Source: Corythucha ciliata | Lineage: Eukaryota; Arthropoda; Insecta; Hemiptera; Tingidae | Direction of reading: 5' to 3' | Assembly: GCA_038030265.1 (NCBI GenBank) | Contig: CM075941.1 | Coordinates: 43,028,164-43,092,163 of the forward strand | DNA length: 64,000 nt | In this document: in pieces, positions 54,628 to 64,000 of the stretch | Numbering within the stretch: position 1 is the stretch's first letter | Layout: each line of letters opens with the position of its first letter | Position numbers and translations under genes: made by a program | Notes under the pieces: generated by a model | What the model saw: only the letters and a program-made list of their open reading frames with translations | Told to the model about the DNA's origin: nothing | The model's database searches: none

Positions 54628-55541
54628 ATGAGTGTCGAGGTCGTACATCTCGAATTAGTCACGGAACTATCGACAGAGGCTTTCCTTGCAGCCTTCGACC
54701 GTTTCGCGGCTCGGAGAGGACTTCCGAACAACGTTTACTCCGATTACGGTTCCAACTACGTGGGAGCTGCCAACACTCTGCGGGAGATTTATCAAATGAT
54801 ATCAAACTCACAAGAACAGATATCATCGCACCTCAACTCACAAATGATCAACTGGCACTCCAACCCGCCTAGTGCCCCCACATTTTTTATTTTTATTTGT
54901 CAACAAAATAACAAACACGATTATAGGTATAATTACGGTAATTATGACTTGACACTCGCCCAACTAAGGCATCGCCCGTGTAGTTTGAGGCATTTGGCGG
55001 GCTGTTTGAGGCCGCAGTAAAATCGACCAAGTACCATCTTAAAAGACTACTCGAATCTCGTCCGTTGACCTTCGAGGAGCTTTACACACTTCTTGTCAAA
55101 ATAGAAAGTGCGCTCAATTCTAGACCGTTATGTCCGCTAACAAATGATCCACAAGATATAGATTGCCTCACCCCAGGACATTTTTTGATTGGAGGCCCCC
55201 TTCTTACTCGCCCGCTTCAAGATTTGCCAGTACCAGAAGTGAAGGTCTTAGAACGATGGCAGTTCATTCAGCAGGTATTTAAGGCGTTCTGGAAAAGATG
55301 GTCGCATGAATACCTTAACTCGCTAATGCAACGTCCGAAATGGACCGAAAAAATCCCTAACGTCCAAGTCGGCGTCCTGGTCATCATTAAATCGTCGCAG
55401 ATTTCTCCAACCCATTGGATCACAGGCAGGATAGAACATCTTCACCCCGGTGACGACGGAATTACGCGAGTCGTGATAGTTAGAACTGTAAAAGGAACTC
55501 TAAAACGACCAGTGAATAAAATCGTATTATTACCGGTATGA
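54628..55541 (+). pseudogene. BEL/Pao integrase and C-terminal domain relic
   Basis: VHLELVTELSTEAFLAAFDR and FAARRGLPNNVYSDYGSNYV represent the integrase core (the usual DNGTNF is DYGSNY here). NPPSAP leads into a 105-bp insertion (54886-54990). The integrase resumes with GGLFEAAVKS-like residues, then in 55065-55541 SALNSRPLCPLT, LTPGHFLIGGPLL, FWKRWSHEYLNSLMQR and a closing GRIEHLHPGDDGITRVV domain typical of BEL. The frame ends at TGA 55539-55541. The RNase H to integrase middle part is missing between 54606 and 54628. Confidence 0.88.
54886..54990 (-). mobile_element. Small antisense retroposed insertion in BEL integrase
   Basis: CATTT (54881-54885 and 54991-54995) flanks a 105-bp insert that starts with TTTTTATTTTTATTTGTC, the complement of a non-LTR 3' end ending in GACAAATAAAAATAAAAA. 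The body has no frame. Removing insert and one duplicate restores the usual BEL residues at this point. It is probably a strongly 5'-truncated Jockey-type copy. Confidence 0.75.
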
Positions 55542-56010
55542 GTTCGGATTAGACAGACGATTTCAATTACTTTTTTTTGCTATTTATTATTATTTACCAC
55601 TTTAGTTTGTTAATTCCTATAATTCGTTATTACATATTCTATACGTTATTGCTATATACCTACTCGTCCGATAATTTGTTTCCAATTTAATGAGTAATTT
55701 TCGTAATAGTTTATCTTATTTCCATTACCTAGCTTTTACCGCAAGCATTAAATTGCCTAATTCAACTTAAATATCTTATTAATTCATAGGCAGAAAAGGC
55801 CTTTAAGCCCTTTTGGCGGGCGGTATGTTTCGACAAATCATGTAAAATAGGGAAAAAGAGAAGGAGTGAGACAGATGCAAGTTCAAGAAAGGTAGATAAT
55901 CCTTCCCCATTCCAGAAAATCATCAAAAACCTGACCCCCGCAACAGTTCGACATTACAGTCCACTTCCAACCCGCGTGAACGCGTTTTCTCGGTAAACAA
56001 CAAAGAAAAA
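55542..56010 (+). mobile_element. BEL/Pao 3' region, polypurine tract and probable 3' LTR start
   Basis: AT-rich 3' UTR follows the integrase stop. TTTTGGCGGGCGGTA (55811-55825) is a typical BEL polypurine/GGCGGGCGG tract, immediately followed by TGTTTCGACA, a likely LTR start at 55826. The LTR would run towards 56010, where the minus-strand Gypsy LTR begins. Without the 5' LTR its exact end cannot be fixed. Confidence 0.65.
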
Positions 56011-56172
56011 TGAAGTGTCCGGGAAACGAGGAAAACACCAATACACTGAACTGAACACGGTTTATTCAAAACATAATCTTCTCTTCCAAAAACCACGAGC
56101 CAACAACCTTCCTGAACCCACGGCAACCCCCACAACCTAACCCGCCGCATGACCCGCTCGGGACAGCATAAT
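56011..56172 (-). repeat. Gypsy-1 LTR, downstream copy
   Basis: Nearly identical to 58205-58367 (two or three differences seen by eye), lacking the last two or so bases next to pol. Ends TGAAGTGTCC... on the plus strand. The interior joins it in the middle of RT, so the element lost RNase H, integrase and 3' UTR. Confidence 0.9.
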
Positions 56173-57165
56173 CGGGGTCTAATTTATCTGGGACGGGTGA
56201 CACTCCCTCAGCTGAAATTCGATGACCTAAGTAAGTAACAGCGGACTGAAAGAACTGGCATTTCTCTGGGTTCACACGGATGCCATATTTCTCCAATCGG
56301 CTAAACACCAAATTGGCCTTGCTTTCACAGTCGTCCTGGTCTTTGCCCGAAACAATCAAATCGTCAATGTAAACCGCGACACCCTCAATGCCTTGAACAA
56401 CCGAATCCATAAGAGACTGAAAAATACTGGGCGCGGATTTTACCCCGTACGGAAGTCTGTGGACCTTGAAAAGCCCGAAAATTGTGTTAACTGTCATGAT
56501 CTCCTTCGAGGCTTCCGCCAGCTCAAGCTGCAGAAACGCTCGTTTAAGATCTAGGGTGATGAATACTTTACTGCCCGCTAACTGTGCCATGATATCTTCG
56601 GGGCGTGGAAGAGGGTAAATGTCCGTTTTAATAAGGGGAAGTAAGTATATAAGATTGACGGTGTTTTTGTAATCAATACACAACCGCAATTCCTTATTGG
56701 GTTTAGGAACCACCACGAGTGGACTCGTCCATTCGGAGTGACGTATGGGTTCAAAGATGCCAGCGTCGACTAATTTCTGAATTTCCGATTGGACCTGATC
56801 TCGGATTTTATATGGAATGTCACATGCTTTTCGAAATACCGGCACCGCCCCTTCGTTTAAAAATATATTAGCCTTAAAATGCTTTATTTTGTGTGTTCTG
56901 TCGCCATCGAAAACCTGTGGGAATCGTGATACGAAAGGAGCGGGACCTAGGACATGTACCCTTAGTGAAGTGCGCCACTCAGGTAACAGCGCGTCAAGCC
57001 ATGTTCGTCCCAAAAGTGGAAGGCGAAAATAATTATTACAGACTACTATGGGCAACACAGATGATGTGTGTTTAGTACAGACAGACACATAAACTTGACC
57101 ACAAACATTCAAATCTTTTCCTGAGGCCGAAACGAGGGAACTCTTACAAGGCTGCAACTTTAATG
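56173..57165 (-). pseudogene. Ty3/Gypsy reverse transcriptase, truncated (element Gypsy-1)
   Basis: One open frame on the minus strand. It holds the post-protease segment RLPLLGRTWLDALLPEW, the linker FRKACDIPYKIRDQVQSEIQ and AGIFEPIRHSEWTSPLVVVP, then RT motifs LRLCIDYK, FITLDLKRAFLQLEL, LPYGVKSAPSIFQ and the catalytic YIDD (VAVYIDDLIVSG), VNPEKCQFF and YLGHRISAEG. It then breaks off at 56172, directly joined to LTR sequence. Frame is offset by one from gag-protease near 57160. RNase H and integrase are missing, so it cannot be autonomous, although the RT frame itself is open. Confidence 0.9.
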
Positions 57166-58175
57166 AGGGAAACGAGACAATGTATTGGGAATAAACATAA
57201 CCGTGACGGCTGCTTCGCTATCAACCTCCCACATCACGGGAATGCCTTCGACTGTTAAAACTACGTTTAATGAGCTACTGTAATTAGACTTTAGTTGAGG
57301 AGTACCTTTGGACTGAGCTGCGTCGACCGCATCACCAACCACAGTCAAAATGCCTTGGTCCGTCGGAGTGTAGAGATGCGCCGCTGAGGTGGAGTCATCC
57401 AAGGAACGCGATGTCTCAGAGACAGCTTTTACCAAGGTGGTCGTGGGCAAACGTGAACGAGAGGCCGAAGGACAGCATTTTCGAAGGTGCCCTTGTTTCT
57501 GGCAGAAGAAACACTTCCAATCGGCAACAGGACACCGATCCGGGTTATGGAGACGAGCATATCGCCAACATGCGGTAGATCGGGGCACAGACGACGATAC
57601 GTTCGAGCGGAATTTAGCAATCGAACTAACAGGATGAGGTTGAAGTGCCCGGACCTGGAGTTCAGCCAACGACAGTTCGCGAGCTAAAACACAGGCTTTT
57701 TCAAACGTAAGATCTTTTTCAAGAAGCAAGCGCTGTTGAATCGACGGAGAAGCAATGCCACAAACGAACCGGTCCCGCAATGCTTCGTTGAGGAACGATT
57801 TCAAGTCACACGACCCGGAGAGTTGCTTCAACGCAATGACAAAATCATTGATAGACTCGTGCTCCCGTTGGTCCCGTTTATAAAAACGAAAACGCTCCGA
57901 TATGACGAGTCGGGCTGGCGAGAAATGTTTCAGGAGAAGGTCCTTCAGTTCCTCAAACGTTTGGGACGCCGGGAGTTCCGGGGACAGTAAATTTTTCAAA
58001 ACCCCGTACGTTGTAGGACCGATTAAGGTCAGAAGTAAAGGTACTTTGTTACTACCTTTAACATTGTTGATGATGAAGTACAGTTCGAGCCGCTCGCAGT
58101 AACTGCTAAACTCTTCTATTTCGGGAGAGAACTCCCCCAATTGGCCAACGTGGTTCGGCATAACTGAGACTACGC
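57160..58175 (-). pseudogene. Ty3/Gypsy gag and protease relic (element Gypsy-1)
   Basis: Open frame on the minus strand starting after the 5' LTR, about SVMPNHVGQLGEFSPEIEEF. It has the retrotransposon gag domain (ERLELYFIINNV, FEELKDLLLKHFSP, FYKRDQREHESINDFVIALK, LRDRFVCGI), a zinc knuckle CFFCQKQGHLRKCC (CX2CX4HX4C) near 57480-57520, and the protease start with VDSEAAVTVM. The third active-site residue is E instead of G, which would abolish proteolysis. The frame ends with TAA at about 57160 and pol continues one base out of phase. The earlier ATG in the LTR is not a meaningful start. Confidence 0.88.
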
Positions 58176-58179
58176 TAGT

Positions 58180-58204
58180 TCGTTCTTTTATACTCGTCGC
58201 CAAA
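58180..58204 (-). other. Gypsy-1 primer-binding-site region
   Basis: On the minus strand the LTR end CA is followed by TTTGGCGACGAGTATAAA. TGGCGACGAG, two bases inside, fits a PBS that pairs with the 3' end (…CGCCA) of a tRNA. The tRNA species cannot be fixed from ten bases. Confidence 0.5.
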
Positions 58205-58367
58205 TGAAGTGTCCGGGAAACGAGGAAAACATCAATACACTGAACTGAACACGGTTTATTCAAAACATGATCTTCTCTTCCAAAAACCACGAGCCAACAA
58301 CCTTCCTGAACCCACGGCAACCCCCACAACCTAACCCGCCGCATGACCCGCTCGGGACAGCATAACA
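58205..58367 (-). repeat. Gypsy-1 LTR, upstream copy
   Basis: 163 bp, TG...CA termini (TGTTATGCTGTCCCGAGCGG at the start on the minus strand, CCCGGACACTTCA at the end). Very short for a Ty3/Gypsy LTR. No matching target duplication is seen between the outer flanks (58368-58372 and 56006-56010), consistent with recombination or deletion after insertion. Confidence 0.9.
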
Positions 58368-58514
58368 TGCTAACATATGTATCAAAAAAGTGAAACAACT
58401 ATTAACGGCTGCGGTTAAACGGTGAAGTTGATTAACGTGGCTTTCGTCAACCGTACGGAAACATTGTGAGTAAAGCGTGATTATTGACATTTATTTACAT
58501 ATATTTCGCATCCA

Positions 58515-58798
58515 GGGGGCTTATTCTCTAAATCTGAGGCCCCTTTTACTCGAGTAAGTTTTTTGATCAAATTAGCCATTTTGAAAAAAATTGACAGATG
58601 TTCCCTGCCTCAAAATCATCTGTTTGTGAACTGATTGAACATAGTTTTGAACAAAAAACTTACTCGTGTAAAACAGGCCTAAAGCAATAGATTTTTCGAA
58701 GTCATATGTTTATTTCATTGATTTTCTTCAAACAAATGAATGAAATAGACACATGACTGGCGAAAAAAATAGTGCTTGTTGTTAGAGAATAGGCCCCC
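58515..58798. mobile_element. MITE, 284 bp, GGGGGCNTATTCTCTAA termini
   Basis: Left end GGGGGCTTATTCTCTAA and right end TTAGAGAATAGGCCCCC are terminal inverted repeats. Nested inside are a second inverted pair (GGCCCCTTTTACTCGAGTAA / TTACTCGTGTAAAACAGGCC, 58538-58680) and a third hairpin (CATATGTTTATTTCATT / AATGAAATAGACACATG). A deleted relative is at 25481-25570. No coding capacity. Confidence 0.8.
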
Positions 58799-58799
58799 A

Positions 58800-60135
58800 G
58801 TTTTCCCCCGTATACCCTAAATTCATTGACCGCATCTAAACTCCAACATCCTATCCTTTTCTGCAACACTAGGATAACATTTTTAAAAAACGCTTTGCGG
58901 CAAAATCGCAAAGATAAAGTGCTGAATCTCGGTCAAATTAGGGAAGAGAAAGGCGCTCAATGCAGGAGCGGAACCAGAAATCATTATACGGTAGGGGCGA
59001 ATCAAACCACCCCTTTCGGGCTGTTTCACACTTTTCCCCTTTCAATTGTGTTGAAAATTATTAAAATAAATGTAAAAAGGTGTATAAAATAAAAAAAATA
59101 ATAATAAAAAAATAAAATAAATAAATAAAATGAATAATTATAAAATAAAAATCATTGAGCGATTCCAAAATTCCGTTATCCATTACAAAAAAATCGGCAC
59201 GCGTCACCCGTTAGACAGAATTTCTAAATCCGCAGTCAGATCTGAAAGGGTAATCTGTCAGATTGCCAACGCCACGCTGGTCCCAAGAGTACGCTGGAAG
59301 AATTTGACAGAATCAGATAACTCGGTTGGAAATACTCTCTGATTGATGTCTGTCTCACTGTACAAACCATTTTTGCGGGTGGGTGTGATTCAATAAATAA
59401 AAATGTTCGTGGGTTTGACTCTCTAAAAACCATTTTTCGCGAATCTGTCCCACTAAGAAACCAATATCGCGGATTTTTTGTTTGTTTTTTTGTTAATGAA
59501 AAACATTTTCGTGGGTCCATCTTATTAAAAAATCCCAATTTCGCCTATACCATTTATACTCCACGTAGAAGGGATAAAGTTGTTTTTTACTGGCCTCAAA
59601 AATCACAACTTTACTCACTAGTGAGTAGAGTTAACCATTCGTGGCCGAGCAAGATTTCTTGCTTTGTTCTTGCTCTTGTTTATTTATTTATTTCGCACAG
59701 CAGTAAATAGGCAACAGTGGCGCCGGAAGTCAGCCGGCATTGGGCGAGCAAGAATCTGAGCAGTTCAGATTTACTCCCCCCCCCCCTTCAGAAAATATCA
59801 TTTTACTAGTCAATTATGCCTACATATGCAAAAATACTATTCTTGAGGCAAAAATTCCAAATCTTCACCAAATTTACCGCCTCTTCATGAAATTCTCTTG
59901 TTTCTGGGTTAATTTTCCTGGGTAATTTGAGTCCTAAAGACACAGTTTTACTAGATAAATGACTTGATATAAGCTAAATCGGCCATACAATGGCGTATTC
60001 ACACTATTCAGAGCAGAAACTTAGTGTTTGAGAAAAATCGCCTACTATACTCGCATTAATTGGCTAATGGAGCGCGAACTGGCGCGTGGGGTATACCTTG
60101 CCCACGTCTATTTGGTCTGGAAGCTTGTATTGAGA
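58800..60135. other. Unassigned sequence with a small family C array
   Basis: 58800-59330 is AT-rich with no gene recognised. 59340-59550 has about six family C units (ATTTTCGCGGGTNNG type). 59550-60135 holds TTGCTCTTGTTTATTTATTT and a C-run (59767-59777), with no coding domain. Confidence 0.4.
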
Positions 60136-60139
60136 AGCC

Positions 60140-60740
60140 ACGAAATGGTGCATTTTATCATCGATTTTAGCGGCAAATTAGCGATTTTCTTTTAACTCTT
60201 AGCCCCGCATGACAGGCGAGATAGGCCACCCGGATGGCACGTTTGCGTTTCATATACCTTACAGGAGGTCAAATACAGACACTTTTCTTCAATAAAGGAT
60301 AATTATTTCGAGGATAAAACTAAGAAAAAGTGCTAATCCATAACTAAATTGAAATGAAATGGCCAATGTGGGGCTAAAATGTAAAACAAACGCCTCACTC
60401 ACGGCTAATATTGAAAAAATCACTAATTAACGCGGCTAAAATTAAGGAAAACTCTAAATTTCAGCTGAAATTGAGAAAAAGGGCCAATTCATGGCTAAAA
60501 ATTGAGCAAAACGCCAATTTGTAGCAAAAATTGATAAAAATCGCTAATTCGTGGAATAAATGATAATTTTACGTTTAAATTCAGACAAGTGCTAATTCCT
60601 TGCTGAAAATTGAGTAAAAGCGCTAATTCACGGATAAAATGGACAAAAATCCCAATAAACGTTCAAAATTGAAAATACGCCGATTCTCGGCTTCTGAATG
60701 CAACTTGTTTCTGGCCAAAAGTGAGAAAAAACACTAATTC
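60140..60740. repeat. Family A array, both orientations
   Basis: 60140-60210 is forward (ATTTTAGCGGCAAATTAGCG). 60290-60740 is reverse (GCTAATTCGTGG, GCGGCTAAAATTAAGG) with the CTTCTGAATGCAACTTG insert at about 60692. It ends at the GCCCCGGGCC-type fragment 60751-60820, as in 17420-17527. Confidence 0.7.
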
Positions 60741-60879
60741 AGAGCAGACAGTAGGGGGCCTCATAGAGTTATCCGCCCCGGGCCGCGATATAGGTGTAGG
60801 CCCGCCAGTGGCTGTGAAATGTACTTTCCCCTCTGATCAAAAATGCCCATTGAGCACGTTAAAATATAATTTTCGAGGG

Positions 60880-61320
60880 GGCTAGGCACTCAAAGCAAAA
60901 ATTCGTGGATTTGGATCCCAAAGAACCAAATTTCTTGGGTTTTAATCACCAAAAAGACCAACCACGAGGACGAAACAGTTGATTCCAGAGTCACACTCCT
61001 CTTCTTTACGGTTTTGACTGGAATTGTCTTGGGTAGATGGCTAGAATTGACAGTTTTCACCCCTTTAAACCAAAATTTCAAAGATTTGGCCATTTGAAGG
61101 ATTGATTCCCTCAAAATCCAAATTTGCGGGGTTAACTCATAAAAAAGTCATATAGCAATTTCACACGTTTGTGGCCTTCATAGAAGCAATTTCGCGGATT
61201 CGGCCCTAAGGGAACCCAATTTCGCTGTTTTGGCGAATTCGAGAACCAATGCCACGTTTAGCACTATAAAAACAAGCTACTCCGGTGGTTATATTTGGCT
61301 CTTTCAAAGCCCAAAGTTTG
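60880..61320. repeat. Family C-like array, decayed
   Basis: Units with CCCAAAGAACCAAATTTCNT, GGATTTGG and AATTTCGCGGATTCGGCCCT. Matches the degenerate units after 11935. No gene. Confidence 0.55.
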
Positions 61321-61329
61321 CAGATCTGG

Positions 61330-62092
61330 CACTGGCTGAATCATGTTGTCGAAGGTGCGAACGATAATTTTTAGGAGGCAAATTCAACACGAAGCCATTT
61401 TTTTATCGATTCCTCAAACCGGACCACTGGGGGAGCATTCGCTGACCCTGAACCCCACTTCCGCCGCCCCTGATAGACAATACAAAAAATTAACATGGAT
61501 ACGGTTGTTTTGCGCCAGCTCCCCATAAGACATTGTCTGGCTGGAGTCTTATTTGAAAAAGAATATAAAGCAATGACTCTATTAAGTCGCCCTTAAGGCC
61601 CCTACACACGTTCCGACTCGACCATCCTAAGCTGTAGGATGTGCTCGACACACCTCCTGATAAGACCTTCCTTCCTATACAGGGTGTTCATGAATTAGCT
61701 GGACAGAAGAAAACCAGTTATGGGGCACATCATTTGCCATCGAAATGAATATTTGGAGTTTTTGGAAATTCCGCTTTGTTTTCAAAATATCACACATTTT
61801 ATGAGTTTTTCGTGAATTCCATTGTTTCCCCCTGAAATGCTTGCCATACGCTCATAAAATGGTACTAGCCTAAAACTAATCAGCTCATTGGAAAGAGCAC
61901 AAAATTTCCTTTAAAATGTGTCCACTTTCCGCTCACATTTCCGTACATTTTTCCGACGCGATTTTCACCTCTTCGCCATGAGGAAGAAAAAATTTGAAAT
62001 CAGTGGAAAAACTTCCTTATTTTGTAACCTTTCCAACGATGTGTAAAGGTTTACACTTACAGTATTTTTCCGTTGAGATATAAGTAAAAAAC
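61330..62092. other. Unassigned sequence with possible element boundaries
   Basis: AAGGCCCCTACACACGTTCC (61598-61617) followed by ATCCTAAGCTGTAGGAT, a 17-bp hairpin, and ACAGGGTGTTCATGAATTAG (61680-61699) look like ends of dispersed DNA elements, but no partner terminus was found in the window. The rest up to the Gypsy protease is AT-rich without a frame. Confidence 0.35.
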
Positions 62093-64000
62093 GTGAAAAA
62101 TCCCAGTCAGAAAAGTCTAAAACTGAATGTGCCAGTTAAATGTTCGAATATCGCCTTCTGTTCGTACCCAGGTAGCATAATCAATTCACAAGGCAAAATT
62201 TCCGTTATGGTTGCGTATCACGGAAAACAAATTATTGGTGATTCATACATTGTTCCCGACGGACATGACTCACTTCTCGGGAGACAATAAATACGAGAGC
62301 TCGACATTGACCTAAAAAACATTGACCAGGAAATGAAACTGTCGATTCTGTTCAAACAACTTCACTCGGATGACTCGATAAAATCTCTTTTTGATCATTT
62401 TTCAGGAAAAAATGGGCTGCGTTCCAGGTTTTACAGTGCGCCTCATAATCTTTGTCCGGGTGTAAAACCAGTTATCACGAGGGAGCGCGATGTTCCTTAC
62501 GCTCTTCGTGAACGCGTCGATAAGGAACTGGATGTACTCGAAAAAGACGGAATTATCTCCCCTGTTCCAACTAGTGACTGGGGCTCACCTCTCGTGGTGA
62601 TCTCGAAGCCAGATGGAGGAGTTCGCCTTTGCGTCGACTATTAGTGCGGTGTCAACGAACGACTGGTAAAAGCCAGTTATCCGATTCGACGAATAGACGA
62701 TGTGCTGTACAGCCTTCGTAGCTCAAAATTCTTCTGTAAACTCGATCTATTTAAAGCGTATCTTCATTTAAAGGTCGATGAAGAAAGCAGCAACGTCCAG
62801 ACAGTTATTACTACTCACCGCGTTACGTATCGTGTACACCGTCTTAGTTTTGGTATCAAGTATTTATTATATATTATATATATATTTTATATATAATATA
62901 TAATATATATTATATATAATATATATAATATATATTATAATATATATATTATATATATAATATATAATATATATATTATATATATCAATATCGGAGTTTA
63001 ATAGAATACTTTCTCCAATCTTCCAAGGCGTCACACAATTCAACGACATTATCGTTCACGGTTCAACGCTCGACGAATGTTTTCAAAATTTGCGCAGCTG
63101 TTTACAATGTCTTACTGAATACGACCTGAACAAAAAGAAATTTAGTTTTTTTCACACGAAAATCGAATATTTACGTCATGTCGTCGAGTTCAACAAAATT
63201 TCGAAATCCCCTGAAAAAGTTCTTGCGGTTCAAAACTTACCACGACCGACAAATGCTGATGAGTCCGACGCTTTCTCGGTCTCGCGACATACTATTCTCG
63301 TTTCATTCCTGATTATTCGACTCTCACCTACCCGCTTCGATGTTTATTGAGAAAAAAGGATCAATGGGCATGGTTGTCAAAATGTGAATCAGCTTTCAAC
63401 AGAATTAAAACAAAACTTTGCAGCGATCGAGTACTTGTGCCGTTTGATCCTGTTTTGACACTCGTGTTAACTACTGACGCCAGTGCAACAGGAATTGGAG
63501 CTGTACTAAGTCACAGTATTGAAGGCATCGAAAGCCCAATCTCGTACGCATCGGAACAAAATTACAGCCAGTTAGATAGAGAGGCCCTGGCTATCATTTT
63601 TGGCGTAAATTATTTCTTTAACTACCTGATTGGTAAGTGGTAACCATTTTTATCTTGTTACAGACAATGAGCCACTGTCACGCATTTTCCACCCTCAGAA
63701 GCCTTTGCCAAAAATAACTTCCTCGCGTTTGTTGTGTTACGCATCGGTTTTATCAGGCTTCGATTATACTGTAAAATTAAAGAAAGGAATCGTATATCAA
63801 AACGCAGATTGTTTATCGCGCGCGCCCGTCGAAAAATTCAGAGCGTCAAATGATGAGTTCATCGGTAACGAAGTAAATCAAATTTGTTCTCAGTTAGTTT
63901 TTCAACTTTCAAGTGAGCATATAACTTCCGTCGTTATAAAAGAAGAGGAAACAAAAAAAGATCAGGAGCTAGGTGAACTCGTCCGAAAACTCACCATCAG
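62093..64000 (+). pseudogene. Ty3/Gypsy pol relic (element Gypsy-2), runs off the right edge
   Basis: The first frame holds the end of a protease (ISVMVAYHGKQIIGDSYIVP, LLGR) and stops at TAA 62288-62290. In the same frame the linker and RT follow: VKPVITRERDVPYALRERVD, GIISPVPTSDWGSPLVVISK, VRLCVDY with a TAG at 62642-62644, CGVNERLVKASYPIRRIDD, FFCKLDLFKAYLHLKV, VHRLSFGIK. An AT tract (62861-62985) interrupts, then EFNRI-like residues and FNDIIVHGSTLD, where the usual catalytic Y-x-D-D is lost by deletion. Further on, after shifts, come LTTDASATGIGAVLSHS (RNase H, about 63456-63506), REALAIIFGVNYF and LVTDNEPL, to KKGIVYQNADCLSRAPVEKF near 63830. Inactive. Integrase and LTR would lie beyond the window. 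Confidence 0.9.
62861..62985. repeat. (AT)n-rich palindromic tract inside Gypsy-2 RT
   Basis: About 125 bp of almost pure A/T as TATATAATATATATTATAT blocks, breaking the RT between the FGIK and EFNRI conserved residues. TATCA occurs on both sides (62854-62858 and 62983-62987), which could be a target duplication or chance. It could form strong cruciforms. Confidence 0.8.

Noticed and set aside
54603..54872. 89-codon frame overlapping BEL integrase
   Set aside because: Wrong frame; the integrase residues lie in the 54628-55020 frame.
61680..61699. ACAGGGTGTTCATGAATTAG as a certain transposon terminus
   Set aside because: No inverted partner or target duplication was found in the window, so it is only mentioned as a possibility.
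62093..64000. Endogenous retrovirus or active virus pol
   Set aside because: Gag-pol organisation and residues are of Ty3/Gypsy type, with premature stops, a lost catalytic motif and no envelope gene visible. Treated as a dead retrotransposon.

Overview
This window reads as intergenic or heterochromatic DNA from an animal nuclear genome, most likely an invertebrate and plausibly an arthropod. The grounds are several animal retrotransposon families (BEL/Pao, Ty3/Gypsy, R1-like and Jockey-like non-LTR elements), hAT-type, TTAA-flanked and fold-back DNA elements, tRNA-like sequences without an encoded CCA, and the absence of bacterial-style gene packing. No host protein-coding gene could be recognised. 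Nearly all long ORFs are relics of mobile elements or chance frames through tandem repeats. The species cannot be named from this sequence.

Layout. Two kinds of DNA alternate. The first is made of long, strongly diverged short-period arrays from four recurring families. Family A is about 30 bp per unit, with Ts, CTCAATTTTAGCCGCG and then AATTAGCG. Family B is about 20 bp, with AATTGACAATTTCCTC. Family C is about 28-30 bp, with GCGAAATTGNTTTTTGA. Family D is about 33-35 bp, with GTGGCGTTTCACGTGAATTT. They lie near 0-1.4, 4.5-8.2, 11.9-17.4, 26.3-30.2, 36.5-38, 43-46.1, 50.7-51.2 and 59.3-61.3 kb. The second kind looks unique and carries many G or C homopolymers of about 8-13 bases (about 1.5-4.5, 8.6-11.4, 18.3-25.3, 31.4-36.3, 39.3-42.6 and 47.6-50.1 kb).

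Mobile elements. A tRNA-Thr(GGU)-like sequence is duplicated head to head in a 163-bp-arm palindrome at 214-585. A 1.7-kb repeat occurs in opposite orientation at 4530-6215 and 13970-15600. An R1-like relic (21960-23430, minus) abuts a 17-bp minisatellite. A second R1-like 3' end with an open frame lies at 30232-30858, a Jockey-like relic at 46230-47566, and a scrambled Gypsy fragment with an in-place inversion at 50160-50727. A BEL/Pao element (51315-about 56010) carries a hAT-type non-autonomous element with a clear 8-bp target duplication and a small antisense retroposon. It is followed by an internally deleted Gypsy element with two LTRs (56011-58367, minus). Another Gypsy pol runs off the right edge (62093-64000).

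Nothing here suggests a working operon or pathway. The most distinctive signals are structural: nested insertions with exact target duplications, several kinds of palindromic element, decayed arrays of four repeat families, and an alternation of array DNA with G-run DNA.
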